From contig NSJX01000028.1 in the NCBI GenBank assembly GCA_002286715.1, forward strand, positions 248,001-312,000: a stretch of 64,000 nt of DNA, in the 5' to 3' direction. The position numbers were made by a program, and so were the translations under genes. This document shows positions 23,165 through 32,788 of this stretch, piece by piece (position 1 is the first letter of the stretch; each line of letters starts with the position of its first letter). The notes under the pieces are model-generated. The model saw nothing but the letters and a program-made list of their open reading frames with translations. It ran no database searches and was not told the DNA's origin. Source of the DNA: Dentipellis sp. KUC8613. Lineage: Eukaryota; Basidiomycota; Agaricomycetes; Russulales; Hericiaceae.

Positions 23165-23680
23165 TTAGGCAGTAGATAGCGCTTTCGCGTCGAAATGGAA
23201 CCCTCCCATTCCTTGTACCCGCACTCCACCCTCCACCCGCGCTGAGAGCTCGACAGCAAGCGATGGGTTCCATCCGTCCCCAACAGAACCGCAGGGTATC
23301 TCGTGTCTGGCTGGCTTCAGAACTACGCGCGGAGAACACCTGCAACGCCGGCGGCGATGGTGGCAAGGAGCACGTGGAAGTAACGGCACGCCCATACGAG
23401 CGCGAACAGTCGGAGGACAAGCACGACGGGGCCGAGCACGTGCGGGGGCAGGGCTTCGAGCGAGAAGGTTCTGTGGGCCCGGAGGACGAAGATGCGCGCG
23501 CGAGCGACGCCCGCGGTGTCGAATCTGACAGGCTGGCAGATTCAGATGCACCTGTGTACCCCCAGCCGCGCGACTCGCCCTGCGCCCGGCCGTACCTGTT
23601 CGCTGGCCTGCGCGCGGGTGGCGTAAACCTGGTCGCCGACACGCTGGACTGGGACGGTGAGTCCCGACTGCCATCCCCAC
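23165..23680 (-). other. Coding-like minus-strand segment antisense to the transaldolase-like 5' end
   Basis: On the minus strand, one frame between about 23340 and 23540 encodes a hydrophobic stretch (EALPPHVLGPVVLVLRLFAL, then VWACRYFHVLLATIAAGVAG) with codon use like the local genes, bounded by a TCTGCCAG acceptor and a CAG|GTGTTC donor. Upstream, a phase-0 exon with QVYATRAQASEQ fits through a 64-nt GTACGG...CAG intron, and downstream another frame ends in FHFDAKALSTA before a stop at 23165. This could be a small membrane protein gene, or a mirror of the GC-rich plus-strand frame. It overlaps the uncertain first exon of the plus-strand gene, so one of the two models must be wrong there, or the genes overlap. 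Confidence 0.25.
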
Positions 23681-25473
23681 CGCTTGTCCATCTCATTAGT
23701 GCTGATGATCGTGGATCCCCACGCCCGATTGATTGCCCTTTCGTGCGTAGTTCTCAGAGGATATGGATTCAATGTGACCAAGACGAGCTCGAGGACGCTT
23801 TGGGGCTCGCGCTTTGCAGACCAGGAGGTGCTGTACTTCCTGTGGGTTGCGGTGCATAAGAAGTTAGATGTGAACCTGTGCGTGTTCCCAGTTGAGATTG
23901 CGTATCATTCACAATATTGACGGGACACTAACCGATGCCACTACAGTGGCTGGACCAACAACCACCAGAAGATCTGCTCGACCGTCCGCAAGATCGTGTT
24001 CCAGCAATTCGTGAGTGCCCTAGTACTGAATTATCGGCCTGCGAGAGTGGATAGGATGCTAACTCACGCTCATATGACCATGACTGCCGCCGGTGGACAG
24101 CTTGCAGAGCTCGGGAACGCCCTTATGGAATTCGTGGACGGAAACCATGTCACGTTCGTTGATTACCGCCTGTACAACGACGCGACAGAGATGCAGAGGT
24201 ACGCTGAAAGCGTCCTTAGTAAGTTCGAGAGGCTAGGGCGCAATAAATGCTCGATTGTAGTCAGCGTACGTCCCTCCTTACCAATGCCCCTACTGTGAGA
24301 AAGCTAATAATCAGGAATCGTCAATAATATGTGGCGTTGACAGATTCCCGCGACCGCGCAGGGCATCGAAGCCGCAGCGCGCCTGGGCAGAGGCGGAATC
24401 AAAGTCAACTTGGATCTTGTCACTAACGTAGCCCATGCCGCCTTGTGCGCAGAAGCAGGCGCATATTCGATCACCGTTCCTGTCGCAGAGGTGAGCCCTT
24501 GAACGCCGCGAGAACGGTCGCGAATGGGCCCCGACACCCCGCTGACCCACGCAATCCGATGGAACAGATGCTCGAGTGGGACAAGACCCGCACGGGGAAG
24601 AGCCTGCCATACTACGCCGTCAATGGCCATCCGCTGTTCGACCAGATTCAGGTAATCACGGCGTACTTCCGCCTGTGCGAGATCCGTACGCTGGTCTTCA
24701 GCGGAGCGCTGCAGCATGTACGTGTATGGGATTCATGTGTGCGACTTGACGCTGAAACACATTGCGCCCTTGTCTCCGCATTGCTCCAGGAGAACGAGGC
24801 GTGCTCCCTCGCGACGTTCGACGGAATCTGCTTCGATTCTGCGCAGGCACAGCGCAGCAAGTGGTACAACAGATATCCCGCGCTGGAGACCGACTTCGAA
24901 GCGCACGTCGTCGAGCAAGCCATGGCCGTCCGCACCGCGCGGAAAAAACGCGGGCCAACGTACGACCTCAGCTCCGAGCTCGCGGCCGAGGCCGTCAGCA
25001 TGGCGAGCGCGATCCTGTACACGCAGCTCGGCGAGACGAGCGTCGAGATGGCCTGGCTCGAGAAAGTCGTGGACTGCCAGATCAAGCAGCGCCTCGAGTA
25101 CTACTGCATGTCGCTCGTCCCACGGCCCGGCCTGGAAAATTGTGGGAAAACGAAGAGGAAGCGAGAGTGCGGAGATACGCCCCCTCGGACACAGAAGTCT
25201 AGACGTGTTGAAGATGCGGGCCAGGAACTGCTCTGCCTCGAGTCCGACGACGGATGCTGCGGGCTGGTAACGCAGAAATGTACGCCCCACGCAGAGAGCG
25301 AAGTGGAAGAGCCAGAGAGGCCGCCGACTAGGCGAGGCCGCGAAGCACAACAGCCAAAGCGAATATGGGACGATAGTGAATTGTGGCCGCCAGCCGACGC
25401 TTGTGCAAACGAGCAGGAACAGCCTGCAAACCCCGAGACGGAGTATGTGGATCCCATGGATGAGGTGTTCTAG
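23263..25473 (+). CDS. Transaldolase-like protein lacking the catalytic lysine
   Basis: Exons are 23263(uncertain)-23656, 23751-23877, 23947-24010, 24101-24265, 24344-24490, 24568-24717 and 24790-25473. The chain aligns by eye with fungal transaldolases: a start like LFAGLRAGGVNLVADTLDWD (compare family LFDQLKA...DSLD), then a VTFVDYRLYND strand, IPATAQGIEAAARLG, IKVNLDLVTNVAHAALCAEAG, and RTLVFSGALQH. In active enzymes the strand before IPAT ends in a lysine that forms the Schiff base; here it reads SIVVS, with Ser encoded at 24263-24265, and the TSNP-like substrate loop is also degraded. About 140 extra residues follow the barrel, Lys/Arg/Glu/Pro-rich and ending DPMDEVF. The protein is therefore probably not a working transaldolase. 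The true start codon is not certain: 23263 is the only in-frame ATG without another exon. Confidence 0.7.
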
Positions 25474-27619
25474 AACGCAAATGATGGAACGCCCTGCTGG
25501 CGGAAACGAGGGCGGACATGTGTAGCATATTGCATATCTTCGTTATTTCCTGTATATCATAAAGACAAACATCAGAAAATTTTGACACGGATCGCTGGAA
25601 CAGGATTAGAACCGCGATCAATCCACGACCTGAGCCCGGTGGCCGGAGAAACTGAACTTCTTGAAGACCGCGAAACACGAACTTGACCCTGTGAACCCGC
25701 CGTATTCTTAGATAGTTGAAGCGCGTTCGGAAACTATGAGGCCTTGGAGAGGGAGAACAGGTCGCCGAAGGTTCGATGCGCCGCGTGAGCGCACAAGGCC
25801 AGGGCGCTGCCATTCCAAGTATCCACGTTCTGATTCGACATTGACAGGAACATTCAACAATTGCGTCTGCAAAGTGCCGATGAGCTTTTGTGGATGTAGA
25901 TCTCATCTCTTACCTCCGAGGAGGGCTTGTTCGAGCGCGCGCAACACGTGACTGAAGCCGCACAAAACGGACTGAGGACTCCTTCCAGATCTTCCGGACG
26001 AGGAAAACACATCAACATACATTTGTGCGTCCGTTGACAATGGTGAGAACCTCCGTGTTCCGTGACAACGAATGAGAAGAACAAGAATCCACACTAAACA
26101 TATTGAACCTTCAAGAGGATCTTGATAAGTATGTGCACCTAGAAGAGCGCCCCGTCCGGTAAAAGCCTGCGACAGACTTGAAACAGGTCGGGTACCTGGA
26201 TCCTGCAGGCAACTCATACCTCGTGAGAAGCGGGCCGAAGATCTATATTTTTACGGTGAGCAGCCGCATGGCGCGGTCGTGCGTGGCCGGGATGACGAAG
26301 AGACGCCAAGGAAGCCGGTTTGAGCGCCTCGAAGACCGTCAGGAGCAATCCGCGGGTGACCAGGGATAGATTCAGATAGGGTTGGTGTGGTCGCTTCTTA
26401 CCTTAAACTGGACCTGCAGGGATCCGCCGTGGGCACGCCCGAGTAAGCCCTGCCATGCGCAAGTTCGCATGCCCCGTTAATTCACAGGATTCCTGGAGAA
26501 CTTCGGGAGACGTCGGATTAGCTCTTTGGAACAGCTGAAGCGCCATGAAGAGGCATCGAGGACCGTAATGTAGACTAGATCCCGGTCGGGCTACCAAGCT
26601 AAAGCTCCGCTGGTCTCCAAAGGGGCAATTGAAATTTCCGAGCTCGAGTCTGTCGTCCGAGGAGCGAGACATGCACTGAAGCTGACAATGCGGCCGAGAC
26701 ATACACGCGGAAAACAGCTTGAAATGTACCGATAGGGTGCGGACAGGAAAGAAGCTGTTCTAAGCGAGAAGTATGAGTGCGTCAGCGAAAGGTGGGAAAG
26801 AGCATGGCCAGTTGAAGCTAGCTTCACGAACGGTCTATAGATGCCTTCTGATAAAAAGAAACAGGTGACTTTGAGAAGCACGATGAGCACAAGGAGCCTC
26901 GTGTACTTGTCTTGGAATGAGAGGGCGGCCCTGAGCTGCGCAGACATAGTAATTCGGGGACGAAGCCCGCAGGGTCTTCAATTACGTCGAAAGCGCTGTA
27001 TGAACGGACATAAGCATAAGCCATTAAAATTCGAGAACAGAAGCACACCACGCACATAACAGCTTGCTTTGCATCTGATACGACGTCTCCAACTTGAATG
27101 ACATGAAACCTAGAATCGAGAGTCGAAGCTTGTCGGAATATCCGAGAATTCCATGGACGTTCGGAATCGTCAGGGATGACAGCCCGGCTGCGACCGATGT
27201 GATGGGTGATCAGTTACTTTCTATCCGAAACCTGCCTGGCTGGAAGGATGGAAGGAGTCGGTCACCAAAGTCCAGGTGGTACCGGCGTCCAGTGGTGTGG
27301 AGGATACGACAGGACATTCTTCGCTGCGACAACTCCGTTCTGTGCTACTTTTAGCCTCGACCAGAATACCAAAGAGTTCATCGACGAGCAGAGGGGAAAG
27401 CAGGATGGTGGCAAGGGTCGCGTATGGGAATGGGCAGGCTGACTGCAGGCGTGCTTAGCAAGATCATCGGATTTGAAGCGAAGCGTCACGGCTTCAAAGC
27501 TTTTACTACAACTTTCGGCGAGTTCGCCTTCGAGTCACCGTTCTGCTCCGTCGCACATCGCCAAAGCCTGTAATACAAGGGTATAAGGGCTCTATCTCGG
27601 TACGCCATTCCAGCACAAG
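25474..27619. other. 2.1 kb intergenic, possible gene remnant inside
   Basis: No intact gene is recognised between the transaldolase-like gene and the phosphatase. Composition is closer to AT-neutral than in the neighbours. A short minus-strand membrane-protein-like segment lies inside (see 26591-26947). The tRNA-like string GGTTCTAATCC on the minus strand near 25603 does not fold into a T-arm. The phosphatase promoter must lie near the right end; a GGTATAAGGG element is at 27579-27588. Confidence 0.45.
26591..26947 (-). other. Possible remnant of a multi-helix membrane protein
   Basis: After a CTGCGCAG acceptor the minus strand reads LRAALSFQDKYTRLLVLIVL and then LKVTCFFLSE, a pattern of an aromatic/charged loop followed by a hydrophobic helix. 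It resembles one helix of the seven-helix DUF6533-type proteins that are abundant in Agaricomycetes. I could not assemble other helices around it without stops, so it is probably a decayed copy or a chance match. Confidence 0.2.
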
Positions 27620-28826
27620 ATGAGCGTATATCTCAACTCGGAGAAGCCGGAGGACTATCTGGCACTTGTCGACAAGTACGATACATGGCTTTTTGACTGC
27701 GATGGGGTTCTCTGGCGCGGGGATAGCCTCATAGATGGTGCGAAGGAGGTTTTAGAGTTGCTGAGGGCTCGCAGTGAGTACATGCACATCTTCTGACATG
27801 GCGTGTAGATGACTCGATGTTAGTTAATCCACTCGCTTAGAGAAGAGTGTATTGTTTGTGACGAATAATGCAACGAAATCCAGGAGAAATTACAAGAAGA
27901 AGTTTGACACCCTTGGCATCGAGGCGCATGTAGTGCGTCACATCGTTTCTTCCTGTAATGCAAGTAACTGAACTCCTTTGAAGGACGAGGTGTATGGGTC
28001 GGCATTTGCTGCTGCTGTCTACCTGTCATCTGTGATCAAGCTACCAAAGGACAAGAAAGTCTACGTCATTGGCATGTCGGGTCTTGAAGAGGAGCTCAAA
28101 GATGAGGGGATCTCCTTCATCGGAGGCACCGTAAGCAACGCATGATTGTTCTAAAGGCTGGACACTGAGTTCGCTCAATAAATCAACCAGGATCCCGCAG
28201 ATCACACACTACTTTCGCCGCAGGACGAGATCCCTCCAGACCCCAGCGTCGCGGCTGTTCTCGTCGGCCTCGACACCGCGATCAATTACACGAAGCTATC
28301 GAAGGCTTTCCGTTACCTACACTCAAACCCAAAGTGTCTGTTCCTCGCCACCAATGAAGACTCCACTTACCCGAGCGACAAAGGTCTCCTGCCAGGTGCA
28401 GGCTCTATCTTAGCGCCGCTGAAGTACTCCCTGGGCGAGTCGCGGCCCGTAACGGCCATTGGCAAACCCAACAGTGTCATGCTCGACTGCATCAAGGCGA
28501 AGTGAGTCCCCCCTTTCCGTTTCTCCCCCGATGATAAAAACGCTAAGGGGCTACAAGGCACGACTTTGACCCCAAGCGGACGATCATGGTGGGTGACAGG
28601 CTGAACACAGACATTCAGTTCGGCAAGGGCGGAGGGCTTGCGACCTTGCTCGTGCTGACAGGTACACATTTTGTCCTGAATCCGACGTCCGTCTGACAGC
28701 TGACAATGCTGATGCGCAGGCATTGCCTCGGAGAAGGACCTGAAAGGCCCCACTCCCCCGATTGCTATTCCTGACTATGTGACATCGTCAATCGGAGACC
28801 TCCGGGTTTTGGGGAAACAGGCCTAG
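27620..28826 (+). CDS. HAD-family phosphatase, Pho13 / 4-nitrophenylphosphatase type
   Basis: Six exons: 27620-27773, 27841-27932, 27984-28130, 28191-28501, 28558-28661 and 28720-28826, giving 304 residues, the normal size for eukaryotic phosphoglycolate/4-nitrophenyl phosphatases. HAD motif I is [12 protein letters not shown] with nucleophile Asp26 and acid Asp28. Motif II is [13 protein letters not shown], motif III includes [10 protein letters not shown], and motif IV is [14 protein letters not shown], which binds magnesium. The large cap insertion between motifs II and III (C2 type) is present. Such enzymes clear toxic side products of glycolysis and photorespiration-like reactions, such as 2-phosphoglycolate and 4-phosphoerythronate; the exact substrate is inference. 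The protein is cytosolic, with no targeting signal. Confidence 0.93.
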
Positions 28827-29816
28827 GCCGGCGCATGCTCGGTATAGAAGAGTCGATAAGTATATACATAGAGCTTTCTGGAATCATTAGAAAGAGGCAG
28901 AGCCCATACTGATATACCACGAATCCAGTACTCGAATGCGTCATTGGAGTGCTCTGTCTACGCTGGAAAGACACCGCGTTGTGCGCACGGAGATGACACG
29001 ACTACGTTAGCCACCCTCAATCCACGTGTCGCCGTGGACGCTACGTGATCGTAAGTTCTTCACGGCTCTCGTTTGTGTTGCTGTCGCGGGCTCAAGAGGT
29101 GGGTCAACGTCAAGGGTGGAGCATCACGACGCAGTATCGTGAAGATGCCCCGACATGATTTAATTCAGAAATTTCGGTGCTGTACTGACCGGCGTTCTAA
29201 TGCCAGTGAACCACGCTAATCCTTGCCGTAAGCATGAAGTCTTCATTCAATTTCCTCGACCCATGCGGCAAAGAAATCAAATTGTGTACTTCGTTGCAGG
29301 CGGGCAGGTGCGGTGGCGTACCTTCCTAATATCCGGTGACTGTTGTACCGGCTTCATGAACACTGTGAAGAGGCTTCTGCTGTCCTCAGTGCGTCTTTCT
29401 ACGATTCTTCGCGGTATCAAACGGAAGGCCGGTCCATTCTGCCATGTTTTCCCCACGTGGCGCGAGTTGCCATTGAGTGCCTGCCAGCCGACCAGTCAAG
29501 CCTGTCAAGTGTGGATCTTTGTACTCTTCTTCAGGTTCGATTTGTCAAGTACGGTGGCTGCGTAGCGCGAATGCAGACACGGAGCGCTCGCAAAGTCCAA
29601 GGGGATCGGTGACACAACATTTACACATCTTTTATTTCCATTCGCTGAGATACCATTGTATGAATGCGACGAACAGAGCAAGAGACAAAAAATTGGGTGG
29701 AAAGAGCTAACGATAATAATTCCTGATGGTGTCCGTGTAATCTTTTGAGTGTCCGTATTCATAACGTTCGCCTTAAAGATCCTATCCTTTGCGCCTTCTA
29801 TGCGGCATGAAGGCCA
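28827..29816. other. Intergenic between convergent genes, no gene recognised
   Basis: The phosphatase and the first P450 converge here. ORFs such as 29200-29565 (plus) have no recognisable domain. Composition is near 47 percent GC, lower than in the flanking coding DNA, as expected for spacer. Confidence 0.5.
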
Positions 29817-31895
29817 CTACTCTTCGCCTGCGAGTCTGACTGCGTCAATCAGTACTTCCGCCTTTTCTGAACGAGGCTTGATGGAGCATTTGAACGGTTT
29901 TGGGTGACTGGTGAACAACTTGTCAGCGGTCCAACGCGAAAAGCAGTAGTTGATACTCGTAAGTACCTGATTGCGCCTTCGAGATACACTACCTCCGGTT
30001 CGATGATTTTGCCATTCTCGACAGCCTTTTCGATATTGAAAACAGAGAGGGACATCACGAAGGAAATGAACAGAGATGTGTCGGCTAGCAGAATGCCTAT
30101 ACAATGTATTCAGCGATGCATTCGTTTGAATGTAGCTGCAGACTCACCAGGACAGATCCTACGTCCGTACCCGAACGTCGCCGTATACGGGTCCAATTCA
30201 GGGTTCTTGCCCATAAACCTCTCCGGCACAAACTTCATCGGATCTTTGTAAGTCTGCTCATCGTGCAAAAATTTCCTATTCGCAAGTTTATAGCATCGAA
30301 TATCTTGGACAAGATGAAGAATCGTACCATGAATTTGCCATGACGATCGTGCCCTTCGGGATGAAATAGCCATCGTGGACGTCATCCTCGATGACACGAT
30401 GGGGAGCACCTGATAAATAGTAAGCATAGAGCGTTCAAGTTGTGGTTTACCTTACCTAGCGGAGCAACAGGGTTCCATCGCATGACCTCCTTCAAGACGG
30501 CGTTGACGTAGGGAAGGTTTTCGCGGTCCTGAATGCTGGGAAGTCGATCGTTCCCTATGACTGCGTCAATTTCTGCTTGGGATTTCCGCTGGGCCTCGGG
30601 ATGGAGAGTCATGGCCAAAAAGAAAGAGTAGATCGCCGAGACAGTCTGCACGGCCTTCAGCAAAATTCTTAAAAAAGAGGATAGAGAACGCACTGTGTCT
30701 GCCCCACCTGAGAAGGAAGATAATTGGGTTCAACACCGTGCAGAAGAGTTGCTCGAGGGACAACTTACCACCCATGATGGTTGACGCTGCCCATTTGATG
30801 TCAAACTCCTTCTGGGGGGTAAGATCGTCCTCTTCCATCAGCGTAGAAGTGAACGACGGCATAGCAGTTCCTTTCGCCTGAAGAAAAAGAGGATGGCCAT
30901 CAGCTTTTCTGAAGAACGACACGCAATACCACCCACCATCTCCTGCTTGACAAACTCGTGCGGCTCGTCGACAGATCTATTCAAATCCTCCGCCCATGCC
31001 TTTGCGGTCTGCTTCCACCCCGTTCCAGGGAACCATTCTGGAACGTATTTCACTAGGACGACATTAGACATTAGCCCTCGGAACGTGCAGAGACAGAGAG
31101 CCTTACGGATGGGCAAAATATCCACAAAGAACGCGCCTGGCCTCAGCATCTGCGAGAACTCATCCAAAACCTTGTTCACCAACTCTACAAACGGGTCGTC
31201 CTTTTCCTTGATCTCATAGCCGTGCGATATCTTCAAGATAATCGCACCCGCCGTCCTATCCGCATGCCGCAATATTAGCCTGGATATTCACCCTCACAGG
31301 CACGAAAACTCACTGCCTGATGTGCGCCTGCACGTCGTCAGGCTTCGCCCTTACGCGCCTCAAAAATCTGCTCGTCTCGAGCTCCATGAGCGGCCAGAAT
31401 CGCTCCATCGCAGCCTTAGTACCCATCAGTCGATACATCATCCTCCTCGCGTCGCGGAATCGGGTTCCGTTTTGCGGGTGCTCGAACGTCACGCCATGCT
31501 TCATGCCGACAAGCTCGCCGGCCATCTGGAACACAGGCCGGTCGGAGTAAATGAGGCTCTTCTTCTCGAGGAGCGCGGTGGCGAGGGGGAGGCTGTTGAG
31601 AATGAGAAGCGGTTGGGAAAGCATGGTCACGTAAACCATGTCGCCTATATTTTCCGAAGTCATAAATCAAGCCCACCGAATTTAATGGGAGGGGGTGAAG
31701 CGTACCGTATTTTTCGGCCCAGGACGCGAATACCAACCACTCTTTCGACTGGGGCATATCAAGCAAGTTCCCAATGACCGGGTACCCCTTCGGGCCAGGC
31801 GGCAGAGGCGCCGACCCACGAGGTTTCAGCAGACGACGCACGAGGGCGAGAAACACGACGATGAGACCGGCATCTAGGAGGGTGAGGGCGACCAT
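29817..31895 (-). CDS. Cytochrome P450, tandem copy 1
   Basis: Eleven exons on the minus strand: 31706-31895, 31314-31644, 31107-31255, 30937-31052, 30769-30877, 30694-30707, 30456-30645, 30328-30409, 30148-30275, 29967-30096 and 29817-29907. They give 509 residues. The protein starts with a membrane anchor ([16 protein letters not shown]), then a proline hinge [19 protein letters not shown]. The oxygen-activation helix is [14 protein letters not shown], split by a 14-nt exon. The ExxR motif is KEVMRW (Glu356, Arg359) and the haem loop [10 protein letters not shown] holds Cys435. It is an ER-bound monooxygenase of the fungal E-class group I type often called O-methylsterigmatocystin-oxidoreductase-like; the substrate is unknown. 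A paralogue of the same length lies 0.9 kb upstream in the same orientation. Confidence 0.95.
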
Positions 31896-32788
31896 CGCGG
31901 TAGGTGTGAAAAAAAGCGCAATAATGTCAGTATTCCCGGGGTGAACGCGCACAAAATGCAGAAGCGCAGACGATTCCGCGCAGTATTGCGTATAAATATC
32001 CTGCGGCATAGGAGGTCCTGGGCTGAGGAACATAGTATATTCTGACACGGACCGCTTGAGGAGCGATACCCGCGACTGCGACGGGTGAGCTGCGGCGATC
32101 GATGCAGGCTGTAGCCATTTGCTTCGCAACCGCGTCGGCGGAACGAGTGTGCCGCCATCTGCAACGAGAGCGAGGCCACCCAGGCCGTGTGGTACGCGAC
32201 CTGAATGAGGCTACGTCACAATCGCATGTCTTACCTGAGGCGACCGTCAGGTCTCACTGGCTTGCGCTAAGTACTACGACGCGAGATTTGGATCGCGACC
32301 GCTGGTCCGCCGCGGGTGTGGAACAGGCTGCCGCGGCAACGGGACCAATGAGCGTTCGCGGAAGAGTTGCAATAGGACGATCGGGAAGCCCTGTTAGGTC
32401 CCGGAAGCAAAGATGGTCAGTATTTGAATAGGCGATCGGGATGGCGTAGCTACTGCGTTGGCTCATCGACTCGGACGCAGTCGAAGTAACAGTACAGTTG
32501 AAATGCAACAGCATATCTCGCATCTCCGCCGAGGCTGCGCAAGTGGCCACTTGCAGAGTGAAATTTCTGGAATTCCGAAAAGATCGTTGTGCCTGAGCGC
32601 GATACTGCAGGGAGGAACGATGGTGTAGGAGCTACATGCATGCTGTGCTCTACGAGATCGCGAAAGACGAAATTCAATTTTGAACCCAAATACCTGGCCC
32701 TCGGACGATAACCCAATGCGAAGCACATACGATTGAGCACTACGCACCGCACCGCTGGTAAGGTCGACGCAGGTGGATTGTGCAGAGT
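31896..32788. promoter_or_regulatory. Spacer between the two tandem P450 genes
   Basis: This 0.9 kb is the promoter of P450 copy 1 and the 3' flank of copy 2. A TTATAC/TATTTATA element on the minus strand near 31985-32000 is the best TATA candidate, about 100 bases before the ATG. No extra gene is seen. Confidence 0.45.

Larger units (their letters stand above)
20801..23262. other. 2.4 kb gene-poor, microsatellite-rich stretch
   Basis: No gene is recognised. After a pyrimidine-rich presumed 3' UTR the segment becomes very GC-rich and carries five short tandem arrays within 1.6 kb: ATCTCC units at 20998-21021, GGCACT-like units at 21606-21627, CCCA units at 21742-21762, GGACAC units at 21905-21929 and GTCTTC units at 22531-22555. 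Long ORFs such as 22264-22785 (minus) and 20937-21530 (plus) are artefacts of these biased sequences. Confidence 0.5.

Noticed and set aside
25570..25680. tRNA-like B box (GGTTCTAATCC) on the minus strand
   Set aside because: The flanking bases do not pair as a T-stem and no acceptor stem or A box at the right distance was found.
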